Below are positions 7,971 through 16,739 of a DNA stretch of 64,000 nucleotides, one piece after another. This DNA comes from Pseudotabrizicola algicola. Lineage in GTDB: Bacteria > Pseudomonadota > Alphaproteobacteria > Rhodobacterales > Rhodobacteraceae. Below the pieces are notes generated by a model. It saw only the letters and a list, made by a program, of their open reading frames with translations. It searched no databases and had not been told where the DNA came from. The stretch spans positions 36,492 through 100,491 of the forward strand of contig NZ_JAAIKE010000008.1 of assembly GCF_010915705.1 (NCBI RefSeq), read 5' to 3'. The position numbers were made by a program, and so were the translations under genes. Position 1 is the stretch's first letter. Each line of letters opens with the position of its first letter.

Positions 7971-8276
7971 ATGAGCACGCGCGCACAGATCGCCATCCAG
8001 CTTGGGCCCGAAGAATGGGCCCATGTGTACTGCCACTACGACGGCTATCCCTCGCACATGCTGCCCGCGCTGGCCTCGTGGACGCCCGAGGACATCCTCG
8101 GGGCAAAGGAAATCCGGCAGGTGCGGGCCGACGAGCTCGACTGCTTCGATCCGCCCCGCGAGCCCACGATCCTGCCGCGCCCCACGCGCGAGCTGTGCCA
8201 TCTCTATGTCTGGCAGGACGGGGCATGGGTCGAACTGGATCCCGAGGCCGCGCAGCCCGAGGAGCTCCCATTATGA
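7971..8276 (+). CDS. Hypothetical phage protein
   Basis: A 101-residue protein beginning MSTRAQIAIQLGPEEWAHVYCHYDGYPSHMLPAL. The YCHYDGYP pattern recurs in small phage and plasmid proteins of unknown function. GGAGG sits upstream of the ATG, and its TGA overlaps the next ATG (ATGA), so the two are translationally coupled. It has no P2 counterpart in this window. Confidence 0.65.
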   Translation: MSTRAQIAIQLGPEEWAHVYCHYDGYPSHMLPALASWTPEDILGAKEIRQVRADELDCFDPPREPTILPRPTRELCHLYVWQDGAWVELDPEAAQPEELPL

Positions 8277-8635
8277 CGCAATCCTTCAACTGCCTCTCCG
8301 AAGGCGAAACCCTCCACGGCGTTGTGCGTCGCAACTGTGCCATCGGCTTCGATCTGCGCTTCTGCCGCAGCGTGGCGATCAGCCCCGACGACCGTGACAC
8401 CGAAACTTGCGATCCGTCCGAGGCCGAGTTCGCCACGCTCTATGCGCTCACTGATCTGGGCGAGGCCATTGCCATCCACGATGCGGACCTGACCAGCGCC
8501 GGAGCGGATGAAGTCGCCGCCGTTGCCCGCACGCTGTTCGTGGCCATGGTCAACGCCCGCCGTGATCCCCCCGATGCCGCCCAGCGCTTTGAGGCGGAAC
8601 AGGCGGCGATGATCGATCCGGATCGGATAGAATGA
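8273..8635 (+). CDS. Hypothetical phage protein
   Basis: A 120-residue acidic protein with three cysteines in the first half (NCLSEGETLHGVVRRNCAIGFDLRFCRS) and a helical C-terminal half. I do not recognise the family. The start at 8273 overlaps the stop of the preceding gene by 4 nt. A longer open frame upstream exists only because it runs in the shadow of the preceding gene. Confidence 0.6.
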   Translation: MTQSFNCLSEGETLHGVVRRNCAIGFDLRFCRSVAISPDDRDTETCDPSEAEFATLYALTDLGEAIAIHDADLTSAGADEVAAVARTLFVAMVNARRDPPDAAQRFEAEQAAMIDPDRIE

Positions 8636-8722
8636 TCAGAAAGCACTGATATTGCTCAGATTTACCTACGATAATCGCCGCACCGGAGCGATGGTTGTCG
8701 CACGGAAACGATGCAACTCACC
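8631..8722 (+). promoter_or_regulatory. 92-nt non-coding block conserved between the two prophages (P1 copy)
   Basis: By hand count 76 of 92 positions match the P2 segment 60441-60532 with no gaps, even though the gene upstream differs. The block lies immediately before homologous genes (8737 and 60549) and includes CACTGATATTGCTC, CCTACGAT and AACGATGCAACTCACC. No standard promoter pair fits both copies. It could be a leader, a protein-binding site or a small RNA. Confidence 0.45.
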
Positions 8723-8736
8723 ATGGAGCCACCCCG

Positions 8737-9006
8737 ATGACCCGCCTCAACCCGATCACCACCCCGCGCCACGAACTCCGCGCCGAGAAGGCGCGCCGCA
8801 ACCGCGAAGCCGCGCTGAACGCCTTCATCGGCAAGAAGGCCGAAATCGACGAGATGCTCGCCCGCCTGCAGGCGCTCAGCGACGACCATTTCAACTGCCA
8901 CCCTGACGAGGTCGGCTGGGCCATGGTCGGCACGCTTGAGCACTACGCCAGCCTCCTGAAGCGCATCACCGACAGCGCTTTCGGCGAGGGCGAACACGCC
9001 CGCTGA
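8737..9006 (+). CDS. Conserved hypothetical phage protein shared with P2
   Basis: An 89-residue helical protein. The core (LNAFIGKKAEIDEMLARLQALSDDHFNCHPDEVGWAMVGTLEHYASLLKRITDSAFGEGEHA) is nearly identical in the P2 gene at 60549-60775. The family is unknown to me; the spacing of hydrophobic residues fits a helical hairpin. The ATG at 8737 was preferred over an upstream one because GGAG precedes it and the P2 start aligns there. Confidence 0.7.
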   Translation: MTRLNPITTPRHELRAEKARRNREAALNAFIGKKAEIDEMLARLQALSDDHFNCHPDEVGWAMVGTLEHYASLLKRITDSAFGEGEHAR

Positions 9007-9100
9007 TCTCCGGAACCGCCGGAACTCCTGCCACGCGCCAGCGCGGCCTGGGGTCGTGGAAGGCCGGCGATGATCGCGGCCCTGACCATGGAGACGACCC

Positions 9101-9673
9101 ATGCCGAAACTCACCGACACCCAGAGCCTCATCCTCAGCCGCGCGGCCTCGCGCCCCGGCAATCTGGCGATGCCGCTGCCCGAAGGCCTGCACGGCGCCG
9201 CCGCGCAGAAGGCCGTCACCGCGATGATCACGCGCGGCTGGCTGGAAGAGGTCGATGCCGACCTGCGCCGTGGCGAGCCGCTCTGGCGCGAGACCGGGGA
9301 TGGCCATGGCACCACGCTGATCGCCACCGAAGCCGGGCTGGAAGCCATCGGGATCGAGCCGGTCGCGGCCAGCGCCGTCGCCAGCGTGCGGAAGGCGAAT
9401 CCACAGCCGGACGCGGAACCCACACCGACGACCGAGGCCCCCGGCCAACCAAAGCCTGTCGCCATCCGCGCCGGCACGAAGCAGGCGCAGATCATCGCGC
9501 TCCTGCAGCGGCCCGAGGGCGCGTCGATCGCCGAGATCGTCGAGGCGACGGGCTGGCTTGCACACAGCGTGCGTGGCCTGATCTCCGGCGGACTCAAGAA
9601 GAAACTAGGCCTGCCGATCACCGCCAGGAAGATCGACCAGCGCGGCACCGTGTACAAACTTGATGCGGCATGA
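9101..9673 (+). CDS. DUF3489 domain protein (P1)
   Basis: A 190-residue protein. The C-terminal part (GTKQAQIIALLQRPEGASIAEIVEATGWLAHSVRGLISGGLKKKLGLPITARKIDQRGTVYKL) is a typical DUF3489 winged-helix-like domain that is frequent in alphaproteobacterial prophages. The N-terminal half (residues 1-80) resembles a second small DNA-binding fold (RGWLEEVDADL...GTTLIATEAGLEAIGI), joined by a Pro/Glu-rich linker. A DNA-binding or regulatory role is likely but not shown. The P2 copy is at 60871-61437. Confidence 0.85.
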   Translation: MPKLTDTQSLILSRAASRPGNLAMPLPEGLHGAAAQKAVTAMITRGWLEEVDADLRRGEPLWRETGDGHGTTLIATEAGLEAIGIEPVAASAVASVRKANPQPDAEPTPTTEAPGQPKPVAIRAGTKQAQIIALLQRPEGASIAEIVEATGWLAHSVRGLISGGLKKKLGLPITARKIDQRGTVYKLDAA

Positions 9674-9682
9674 TCCCCACCG

Positions 9683-9892
9683 TTATCGCCAGCGCTCGAA
9701 CAGCCTGCGCAGCGCATAGCTGCGCAGGAGCGAGATGCCGACGAAGACCCCGCCCAGCGCGAGGTTCTCGCCGAGACTGGGATGCAGGTCGAACCATGGG
9801 AACGCCACGATCTGCGTGACGACCGCCAGCGCGTAGCCCACGGCAACATTGGTAATGGCCTCGATCAGCGACATGCGGCGCGACTGCGTCAT
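9683..9892 (-). CDS. Small two-helix membrane protein, DUF7220-like
   Basis: A 69-residue membrane protein with two hydrophobic segments (ITNVAVGYALAVVTQIVAF and LALGGVFVGISLLRSYAL) and a basic C-terminus. It matches the small family I recall as DUF7220, found next to phage methyltransferases. The ATG overlaps the stop of the upstream methyltransferase by 4 nt (ATGA). Its role is unknown. P2 lacks it and has an unrelated membrane gene nearby at 61553. Confidence 0.7.
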   Translation of the reverse strand: MTQSRRMSLIEAITNVAVGYALAVVTQIVAFPWFDLHPSLGENLALGGVFVGISLLRSYALRRLFERWR

Positions 9893-11262
9893 GCCCGCTT
9901 CCTCGGCCGGCGCGCAGGCTTCTGCGCTTCCTCCTCTTTGACGATGCGACCGGCCGTCCGCCCCGTCGCCAACTCCCACCGCCGCACGGCGACGTCGCAA
10001 TAAACCGGATCCAGTTCCACCGCAGAGCAGCGCCGCCCGGTGCGTTCTGCGGCGATCAGCTGGGTGCCGGAGCCGCAGAAAGGCTCGAACACCAGGTCGC
10101 CGGGATCGGTGAATGCCTCCAGCACTGCCTCGACCAGTGCCACCGGGAACACAGCCGGGTGCGATCCGGCAGCGCCCAAGCCCCCTTTGTGCCGCATGAT
10201 GCGAAAGACGCTGTCCGGAATGCGGTGGCTCTGGATCGCGTTGCCGAAGCCGGTCTTGCGGTGGACCGTGCCGTCGGCTCCGCGCAAACCGCCGCCGCCG
10301 AGGGTTTCGCCCGCGTGCTTGCTCGCGACCGTCTTGTTCGGCTTCCGGGGCTGGAGGTTGAAGTGGAAGATGAACTCGTGCGAGGGCGCCAGCCTCCCGT
10401 TCCAGTCGCCCGGAAGGCCGGGCCCCTGATCCCAGACATACCAGCCGAAGCGCCGCCAGCCCTGCGCGCGCATCCAGTCGAGCCAGTCCTCCCAATAAGG
10501 GATCCACTCGCCATCGCGATGCACAAGGCCGAGGTTCACCAGCAGCTGGGCATCGGCAGTGACGGGTGCTGCGGCGAACACACCCTGCATCAGTGCATCC
10601 CAATCGCCGAGTTTCTTCTTCGCTGCGCCATAGTCGCGCTGCTGCGCATAGGGTGGCGAGGTGAACAGTAGCGACGCCTGCGCCCCGTCCATCAGCCGCG
10701 CGAACACGGCCGGGTCGGTCGCATCGCCGCAGATCAGGCGATGGTCGCCCAGCGCCCAGATGTCGCCAAGTCGCGTGATCGGCTCGAGCGGGGCCTCGGG
10801 GATGGTATCGGCGGTGTCATCATCGATGGGCGCGCGGTCGTCGGCATCGTGCAACAGCGCGTCCAGCTCGTCCTCCGGGATGCCGATCAGCCCGAGGTCG
10901 AAGTCCTCCGCCATCAGGCCCCGCAGTTCCTCGAGCAGCAGCGCCTCATCCCAGCCGCCCATCTCGGTCAGTTTGTTGTCTGCGATCCGATATGCCCGGC
11001 GCTGCGCCTCGGTCAGATGGTCCAGCACGATGACCGGCGCCTCGGCCAGCCCGAGCTGTGCGGCGGCCAGGACGCGGCCATGGCCTGCGATCAGCTCACC
11101 GTCGCCTGCGACGAGGCAAGGGACGGTCCAGCCGAATTCGGCCATGCTGGCGGCGATCTTCGCGACCTGGTCGGCATCGTGGGTTTTCGCATTGCGGGCA
11201 TAGGGTTTCAGCCGATCCAGAGGCCAGAACGCGATCTGGCTCGGGCGCAGAAGCTGCGTCAT
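9889..11262 (-). CDS. ParB-like domain fused to DNA N6/N4 methyltransferase (P1, first)
   Basis: A 457-residue fusion. The N-terminal ParB/sulfiredoxin-like domain spans roughly residues 8-100 (LDRLKPYARNAKTHDADQVAKIAASMAEFGW, GELIAGHGRVLAA, RRAYRIADNKLTE). The methyltransferase carries motif IV TSPPY (201-205) before the SAM site FEPFCGSG (392-399), which is beta-class order. It probably methylates adenine or cytosine amino groups in phage DNA to resist host restriction. It overlaps both neighbours by 4 nt. The P2 homologue at 62031-63374 lacks the basic C-terminal tail (PARRPRKRA). Confidence 0.9.
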   Translation of the reverse strand: MTQLLRPSQIAFWPLDRLKPYARNAKTHDADQVAKIAASMAEFGWTVPCLVAGDGELIAGHGRVLAAAQLGLAEAPVIVLDHLTEAQRRAYRIADNKLTEMGGWDEALLLEELRGLMAEDFDLGLIGIPEDELDALLHDADDRAPIDDDTADTIPEAPLEPITRLGDIWALGDHRLICGDATDPAVFARLMDGAQASLLFTSPPYAQQRDYGAAKKKLGDWDALMQGVFAAAPVTADAQLLVNLGLVHRDGEWIPYWEDWLDWMRAQGWRRFGWYVWDQGPGLPGDWNGRLAPSHEFIFHFNLQPRKPNKTVASKHAGETLGGGGLRGADGTVHRKTGFGNAIQSHRIPDSVFRIMRHKGGLGAAGSHPAVFPVALVEAVLEAFTDPGDLVFEPFCGSGTQLIAAERTGRRCSAVELDPVYCDVAVRRWELATGRTAGRIVKEEEAQKPARRPRKRA

Positions 11263-12521
11263 GCCGCCAGCCGCCTGGCTTTCAGGGCGGCGAATGTCTC
11301 GCCGGTTTCCGCCAGAATGGCGTCCTCGCCAGTGAACGATTGCCAGCGCTCGATGGCGACATCGATATAGGCCGGGTTCAGTTCCACGCCGAGGCAGACC
11401 CGGCCGGTGGTTTCGGCCGCGATCAGCGTGGTGCCGGATCCCATGAAGGGTTCATAGACCGCCTGACCGGGGCTGGAGTTGTTCAGGATCGGGCGCCGCA
11501 TGCATTCGACCGGTTTTTGGGTGCCATGCACGGTGTCCGCATCCTGATCCCGGTTGGTGATCGCCCAGAGCGTTGTCTGCTTGCGGTCGCCTGCCCAGTG
11601 GCCCTTGCCCTTGGCGCGTACGGCATACCAGCAGGGTTCGTGCTGCCAGTGGTAATCGCCGCGGCTGAGGACCAGCCGGTCCTTGGCCCAGATGATCTGC
11701 GACCGGATGGCGAAACCTGCTGCGGTCAAGCTGTCGGCTACGGTCGCGGCATGCAGCGCCCCATGCCAGACATAGGCCACGTCGCCGGGGAACAGCGCCC
11801 AGGCCTCGCGCCAGTCTGCCCGGTCGTCGTTCAGCACCTTTCCGGTGCGTTTCGTCTTGGCCGCGCCCGCCTGATTGCGCCAGGAGGGGTCATACTCAAC
11901 GCCGTAGGGCGGATCGGTCACCATCAGCAGCGGCTTCACATCACCGAGCAGCCGCCCGACCACATCCGCCGCGGTGCTGTCACCGCAGATCAGCCGGTGC
12001 GATCCCAGCTGCCACAGGTCGCCGACGACCGACACCGGCGTGACCGGCAGATCAGGCACATCGTCCTCGCCCTCGACCGGGCCATTGCCGCTCAGCGCCT
12101 CGGGATCCCGCAGCAGCGCGTCGAGGTCATCGTCGCTGATGCCGAGCAACGTCAGGTCGAAATCTTCCGCCAGCAGCCCCGCGATCTCGTCGCGCAGCAG
12201 GGCCTCGTCCCATTCGCCCAGTTCCGTCAGCTTGTTGTCGGCGATCCGGTACGCCCGCCGTTCTGCCTCGTCGAGATGGCTGAGCCGGATCACCGGCACC
12301 TCGGTAAGCCCGAGCATGGTCGCAGCCAGCACCCGGCCATGGCCCGCGATCAGCTCGCCATCGTCGGCCACCATGCAGGGCACGGTCCATCCGAACTTGG
12401 CCATGCTGGCGGCGATCTTGGCCACCTGATCGTCGCCATGCATCTTGGCATTGCGGGCATAGGGGCGCAGCCGGGCGATCGGCCAGGATTCAACCTGGCT
12501 CGGCGCGAAGACGAGGTCCAT
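11259..12521 (-). CDS. ParB-like domain fused to DNA methyltransferase (P1, second)
   Basis: A 420-residue paralogue of the preceding gene with the same ParB-like N-domain but a different methyltransferase. Motif IV is DPPYG (203-207) and the SAM motif YEPFMGSGT (356-364). DPPY suggests N6-adenine or N4-cytosine methylation with a different target from its TSPPY neighbour. KPVECMRRPILNNSSPGQAVYEPFMGSGTT is typical of phage-borne DNA modification methylases. The P2 copy is truncated by an IS at the right edge of the window. Confidence 0.9.
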   Translation of the reverse strand: MDLVFAPSQVESWPIARLRPYARNAKMHGDDQVAKIAASMAKFGWTVPCMVADDGELIAGHGRVLAATMLGLTEVPVIRLSHLDEAERRAYRIADNKLTELGEWDEALLRDEIAGLLAEDFDLTLLGISDDDLDALLRDPEALSGNGPVEGEDDVPDLPVTPVSVVGDLWQLGSHRLICGDSTAADVVGRLLGDVKPLLMVTDPPYGVEYDPSWRNQAGAAKTKRTGKVLNDDRADWREAWALFPGDVAYVWHGALHAATVADSLTAAGFAIRSQIIWAKDRLVLSRGDYHWQHEPCWYAVRAKGKGHWAGDRKQTTLWAITNRDQDADTVHGTQKPVECMRRPILNNSSPGQAVYEPFMGSGTTLIAAETTGRVCLGVELNPAYIDVAIERWQSFTGEDAILAETGETFAALKARRLAA

Positions 12522-13255
12522 GGGATGGGGCTCGGGATGTGGGGGAGGGGAAATGAAAAGCGCCCGCGAGGGGGTTCCTCCCGGCGCAATTCTTCGATGA
12601 TCAAGGGGTAGGTCAAGGGGGCTAGGAATGTCAATCCATTTTTGCGCATAGAATCAACGCTTTCGTGCTCAACGCCGCGCGGGTGGCTCCGAGAGGTGGC
12701 TTCGGTGGCCAGTGGCTTCCGCTGGGTGGCTTCGCTGGATTCCCGCCGGAATCCACTAGGCGAGCGCGGGCTGCCCCGTAAGTGTTTGAAGATGAGTCAA
12801 GATTTCAGGCGCGCGGGCGATGGTGGCTTCCAGGTGGATTCCCCGGCGAAAAGGCCAGACGCTGGAAAACTGCCGCGCTCAGCCCCCCCGTATACGGATC
12901 GAGCCCGGGAGGAACCATGGGAGGGGGGAAAGGGGCGACGCACCCGGCCCTGAGCTGCCGCTCCCCAAGCCCACGCCGCACAACCGCTCTGGCTGAGTGG
13001 GGCCGGTTCGCGAGCGAGCCACAGGTGCATGTAGACCACGCCGCGTCGTCGGGAAAGCGGTTCGCATTCGATCCTCAGCATGGCTGATGGATATGGCTGT
13101 GCGTCGGTCTGTCGCCTCCTCGTCTTGAGGCCACCCAGCCATGCCGAGGCGGATCCCCAATCTACAGCGTTGCTTACATCTGCCGAACGCTGTCGACTCG
13201 ACCGGTAACTAGGATACTATCTCGCTAACCCTCTTCCTTTCGAGTGCCCTGCTAA
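12522..13255. other. 734-nt gap without a recognisable gene, left flank of the Argonaute cassette
   Basis: No convincing gene is seen on either strand. A consensus minus-strand -35 (TTGACA, 12629-12634) lies upstream of the methyltransferases, without a good -10. Between 12682 and 12830, GGTGGCTTC occurs exactly at 12695, 12725 and 12822, with near copies at 12682 and 12711. A TACTAT at 13215-13220 could be a -10 for the Argonaute gene, but no -35 fits. The region may be the decayed flank of an insertion. Confidence 0.4.
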
Positions 13256-15553
13256 ATGTCCTTTCGAAACCATCCGGATCCACTGCCTACGGTCGCTTTG
13301 AACGCAATCGCGCTCGTCACACCGACCGTACCAATTCCGGTTGCCATCGTCCCCTATGACCGCGAGCAGCTGCACATGCTTCTCGACCGCGAGCCTCGCG
13401 ACGTCTACGCGACCCGCCTGGATGACAAACGCATGGCAGTCGTCCCCCTGACTGAGAATGCTGAACTGCCAGGGCCTCGCGAGCAGCTCGACCCTCGAGT
13501 GAACATCCGCCTCTTTTCCACCCTTGCGCGCGAAGCAGTATTTAGGCACCTCAAGACAATGCCGGGCGGCTATCGCGTAACCCGCCGCAGACCCCCTACG
13601 GTCGAGTCAATCAAGCAGAAGAACATTATTCCTGCTTCGGCCGGCCTTCCCGATTGGATGCAGAAGCGCCGAACCCTAGTCTTCGAAACCCGCACGCTCT
13701 CGGCCAGCGCGCACGACGACTATGTCGTTCTCACCTGCGCCGAACGTTTTCGCCCCGTGATCGATCGCACTTGCGCGGCGCTTGCCACGGCTAACGTCAC
13801 TCTGCTAGGGCGGTATGTCTCGGCTTGGGCGCCGAGCCACGATCAGCAGCTGGCCGAACAATTGCGACTGGCTGGGCGGATCAAGGGCGTTGATGGTGAC
13901 GAACTGTTGCTCGACGACCATGGCGATGGCCCCGATCGGATCCGAAAGGATTCCGCCTATTTCGAGCCGAGTTTGCGAAACTTCCGAGCGGTGGTCGAGG
14001 CACTCAAGTCCGACGGGGCAGAGCGAAGCTTGCGACAGATACAAGAAGCCGAAGGGGAGCTCCGGAAGGGCAAACGGCAGCTCGACAGCATCCAGAAAAC
14101 CTTGATCTGGTTGAGCCGCCAGCGGCTCGAAGTCGCGTGGGGTGTACCGCTGGAGTTCGGCGCCGTCCTGGCGCAAGGCTCCGATCAGCCATTTCCGTTC
14201 GTCGAGGTCTTTGAGAAGGCTAGGCTTTCCTTCGACCCGAGCGGATCGGGCACGATGAGCTGGCCGCAAGGCGGCCTTGATCGGCACGGCCCCTACGACA
14301 GCTCCAGCTTTGAGAACAAGCGGCCGCGGATTGCGGTCGTTTGTGAAGCGCGCGAACGCGGCAAAGTCTCCGCAGCGATTGCCGACCTGCTCAACGGCGT
14401 GCCGGACGCAGAGAACCGAAATGGCCTCAAGCCCCATGAGACCGGCCTTCTCGGGCGCTACAAGCTCCAACGGGCGCAGGTCGAATTCTTTGAGGCGACG
14501 GCCGATAGCGCGGCCAGCTATACCACAGCCGCGCGCGCCGCGCTCGCGTCGGCAGCAGAAACCGGACAGCCTTGGGATCTCGGTGTCCTCCAGGTTCGCC
14601 GTTCGTGGAAGGAGCGCCTTTCCAGCGACAGTCCGTATTGGACCGCCAAGGCGACCTTCTTGAAGCGTGACGTGCCGGTTCAGGCGCTCTCTGTCGAAAT
14701 GCTTGAGATGGGCAAGTTTGAATATGCCTGCGCACTCGCCAATGCGAGCCTCGCGAGCTACGCAAAGCTCGGTGGTACGCCTTGGCTGCTTCAGTCACGG
14801 CCGTCCACCGATCACGAACTTGTCTTCGGACTCGGCTCCCATACGCGCAAGGACGGGCGGCGCGGTGCCGGCGAACGCGTCGTCGGCATTACCACCGTAT
14901 TTTCGAGCCAAGGCCACTATCTTCTCGATGCTCGCACTGGTGCTGTCGCGTTCGAAGACTATCCCACGGCGCTGCGCACTCTGTTAGTGGAAGCGATCGA
15001 GCGAGTCAGGCGTGACGAGGCTTGGCGCGCGAGCGACGCGGTTCGCCTCGTCTTCCATGCCTTTATTCAAATGCGCCGCGAGACCGCGGATGCGGTTATC
15101 GACGCCGTCGAAGGGCTTGGCCTCAACCGCGTGTCGGTCGCATTCCTCCACATCGCCGAAGACCATCCTTTCACCGTGTTCGACCAGGCGATGGACAAGG
15201 GACGTGGCGCCTATGGGCCAAAGCGCGGCCAGGCTGTCGAACTCAGCAGCCATGAATGGCTTGTGTCGCTGACCGGACGCGAACAAATCAACGCCCAGTT
15301 TCAGGGCCTACCCGACCCTGTGCTTCTGCGCTTGCACGATCGCTCGACGTTTCGCGACATGCGGACCCTTGCCAAGCAGGTCGCGGATTTTGGATGCCAT
15401 TCGTGGCGTACCTTCGGTGGCGCGCGGGTCCCGATCACCCTCCTGTATGCCGACGAGATCGCCAAGCAACTCGCCGGGCTGGAGATGACGCCGGGGTGGG
15501 ATAGCGACGATGCCGCGGTGAGCCGCATCATGCGGCGGCCGTGGTTTCTATGA
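13256..15553 (+). CDS. Long-B prokaryotic Argonaute, catalytically inactive (RsAgo-like)
   Basis: A 765-residue Argonaute, close to the length of R. sphaeroides RsAgo. Visible regions are an N-domain, a reduced PAZ-like segment (about 170-260), MID (about 330-500) and PIWI (about 500-765, including ASYAKLGGTPWLLQ, HIAEDHPFTVFDQ and C-terminal WFL). MID carries Tyr461, Lys465 and Gln476, with the same spacing as the 5'-phosphate-binding YK-type residues I recall for RsAgo. The first PIWI aspartate is replaced (VVGITTVF, Thr546) and no DEDX tetrad can be assembled, so it should bind guide and target without cutting. TAA precedes the ATG directly and no clear ribosome site is seen. It overlaps the nuclease gene by 4 nt. 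Confidence 0.93.
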   Translation: MSFRNHPDPLPTVALNAIALVTPTVPIPVAIVPYDREQLHMLLDREPRDVYATRLDDKRMAVVPLTENAELPGPREQLDPRVNIRLFSTLAREAVFRHLKTMPGGYRVTRRRPPTVESIKQKNIIPASAGLPDWMQKRRTLVFETRTLSASAHDDYVVLTCAERFRPVIDRTCAALATANVTLLGRYVSAWAPSHDQQLAEQLRLAGRIKGVDGDELLLDDHGDGPDRIRKDSAYFEPSLRNFRAVVEALKSDGAERSLRQIQEAEGELRKGKRQLDSIQKTLIWLSRQRLEVAWGVPLEFGAVLAQGSDQPFPFVEVFEKARLSFDPSGSGTMSWPQGGLDRHGPYDSSSFENKRPRIAVVCEARERGKVSAAIADLLNGVPDAENRNGLKPHETGLLGRYKLQRAQVEFFEATADSAASYTTAARAALASAAETGQPWDLGVLQVRRSWKERLSSDSPYWTAKATFLKRDVPVQALSVEMLEMGKFEYACALANASLASYAKLGGTPWLLQSRPSTDHELVFGLGSHTRKDGRRGAGERVVGITTVFSSQGHYLLDARTGAVAFEDYPTALRTLLVEAIERVRRDEAWRASDAVRLVFHAFIQMRRETADAVIDAVEGLGLNRVSVAFLHIAEDHPFTVFDQAMDKGRGAYGPKRGQAVELSSHEWLVSLTGREQINAQFQGLPDPVLLRLHDRSTFRDMRTLAKQVADFGCHSWRTFGGARVPITLLYADEIAKQLAGLEMTPGWDSDDAAVSRIMRRPWFL

Positions 15554-16734
15554 TGGGACCCGGACTGGCTGAACTCCGCGCCGGCTTGGTGGCGGCATCA
15601 ATCCTGCCGCCCGATGCGCCCCTTCATCACCGGGCACTGGCGCAATGGTTGGCAAGCGGGACCGCCGATAGCTGGGAAACCATCGAATCGACGGCGACTG
15701 GAAATCTAGACAACGCCGGCCGCCGCTCCGCTCGCGATGTTGCGGCACTCGGTTTCGCAAGCCATGGGCGCAACCTGGCACCAAGCCTGCAGCAGGGACT
15801 CGACTGGCTGGGGCAGCGATCGTGGTTTCACTCGCAACGGCCGATGACGCTCGAGGCGGATGGCGTGGCGGCACTGGGTATCGCACTGGCCTTCTCCCGC
15901 CTGGCACCAAGGTGTCCGGACTGGTTCTCCCATCTTCTTACCCGGTCGGCGTCCACGCTCCCGCTCGACCCGATCGATCGCTCCCTCTTTATAGTAGGGG
16001 CGCATTTGATGGACGCGCCCGGCAAGCTCGACCAGAGCGAAATCGAGCCGGAATTGCGGGTCGTTTTCGGTGGATTTGCGGGCATTACTGTGCCCGAGAC
16101 GACCTATGCTGCCGCATGGTCGGCACTACGGACGGCGGTCGCGAACACGGGTGGGGAGGTGCAGGCACGCCTCAAACTCAAGGCGTTCGACCTTGTTGCC
16201 GAACACAGCATTCCCGCGCGGACGGGCAAGCTTGAGCCCTCTGACGTGGTACGTGTGCTAGAAGGCGTCTCGCGTTCGTTCCGTCGCTGGACTTGGGAAA
16301 CCAAGCCCCGCACGACAACCTCGTCGGCGGTTCGTTGGGAGATCCAGAACGAATATCATGTTCAAAACCTGCTCTACGCGGTTCTTGCGCCGCTGTTCTG
16401 CGATCTCAACGACGAAGAGACCCTTCCTCCGATCGGCCAGAAAAATCCTCGCCTCGATCTAAGCATCCCCAGCATTGGCACCGTCGTCGAGGTCAAATTT
16501 CTGCGACCCGGCGTCGCCATGCAAAAGATGATCGACGAAATCGCGACTGACGTCGGTCTCTACAAGACCGACCCGCGTTGGACATCGCTTATTCCGTTCA
16601 TATGGGATGACAGCGCCCGCACCGAGGATCACGCCAAGCTGGTGTCGGGGCTCGTCAAGCTGGATATGGTGGTCGGAGCCATCATTGTCCCTCGGCCGGG
16701 CAAAATGCTCGCCGTGAGTAGGGATGCCGTTTAA
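15550..16734 (+). CDS. Argonaute-associated PD-(D/E)XK nuclease, candidate effector
   Basis: A 394-residue protein starting in the ATGA overlap with the Argonaute gene, so the two are made together. Residues 1-255 are a helical region without a recognised domain. The C-terminal 130 residues form a PD-(D/E)XK nuclease core: helix WEIQNEYHVQNLLYAVL with Glu264/Glu268, Asp303 in RLDLSIPS, Glu315-Val-Lys317 in TVVEVKF, and Gln325 in the next helix. Inactive long-B Argonautes are reported to pair with nuclease, Sir2 or membrane effectors that kill the cell on invader recognition; this fits the nuclease class. Residue assignment is by eye. Confidence 0.85.
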   Translation: MMGPGLAELRAGLVAASILPPDAPLHHRALAQWLASGTADSWETIESTATGNLDNAGRRSARDVAALGFASHGRNLAPSLQQGLDWLGQRSWFHSQRPMTLEADGVAALGIALAFSRLAPRCPDWFSHLLTRSASTLPLDPIDRSLFIVGAHLMDAPGKLDQSEIEPELRVVFGGFAGITVPETTYAAAWSALRTAVANTGGEVQARLKLKAFDLVAEHSIPARTGKLEPSDVVRVLEGVSRSFRRWTWETKPRTTTSSAVRWEIQNEYHVQNLLYAVLAPLFCDLNDEETLPPIGQKNPRLDLSIPSIGTVVEVKFLRPGVAMQKMIDEIATDVGLYKTDPRWTSLIPFIWDDSARTEDHAKLVSGLVKLDMVVGAIIVPRPGKMLAVSRDAV

Positions 16735-16739
16735 CTGTG

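Noticed and set aside
12642..13160. Open frames on both strands in the gap left of Argonaute
   Set aside because: They are Arg/Ser/Pro-rich with no ribosome sites or recognisable families.
13192..13220. Promoter for the Argonaute gene with TACTAT as -10
   Set aside because: No acceptable -35 lies at the right distance, so it is mentioned only as a possibility in the gap entry.
13256..15553. Argonaute as an active DNA-guided slicer
   Set aside because: The first PIWI aspartate is Thr and the remaining tetrad positions cannot be assembled, as in inactive RsAgo-type proteins.
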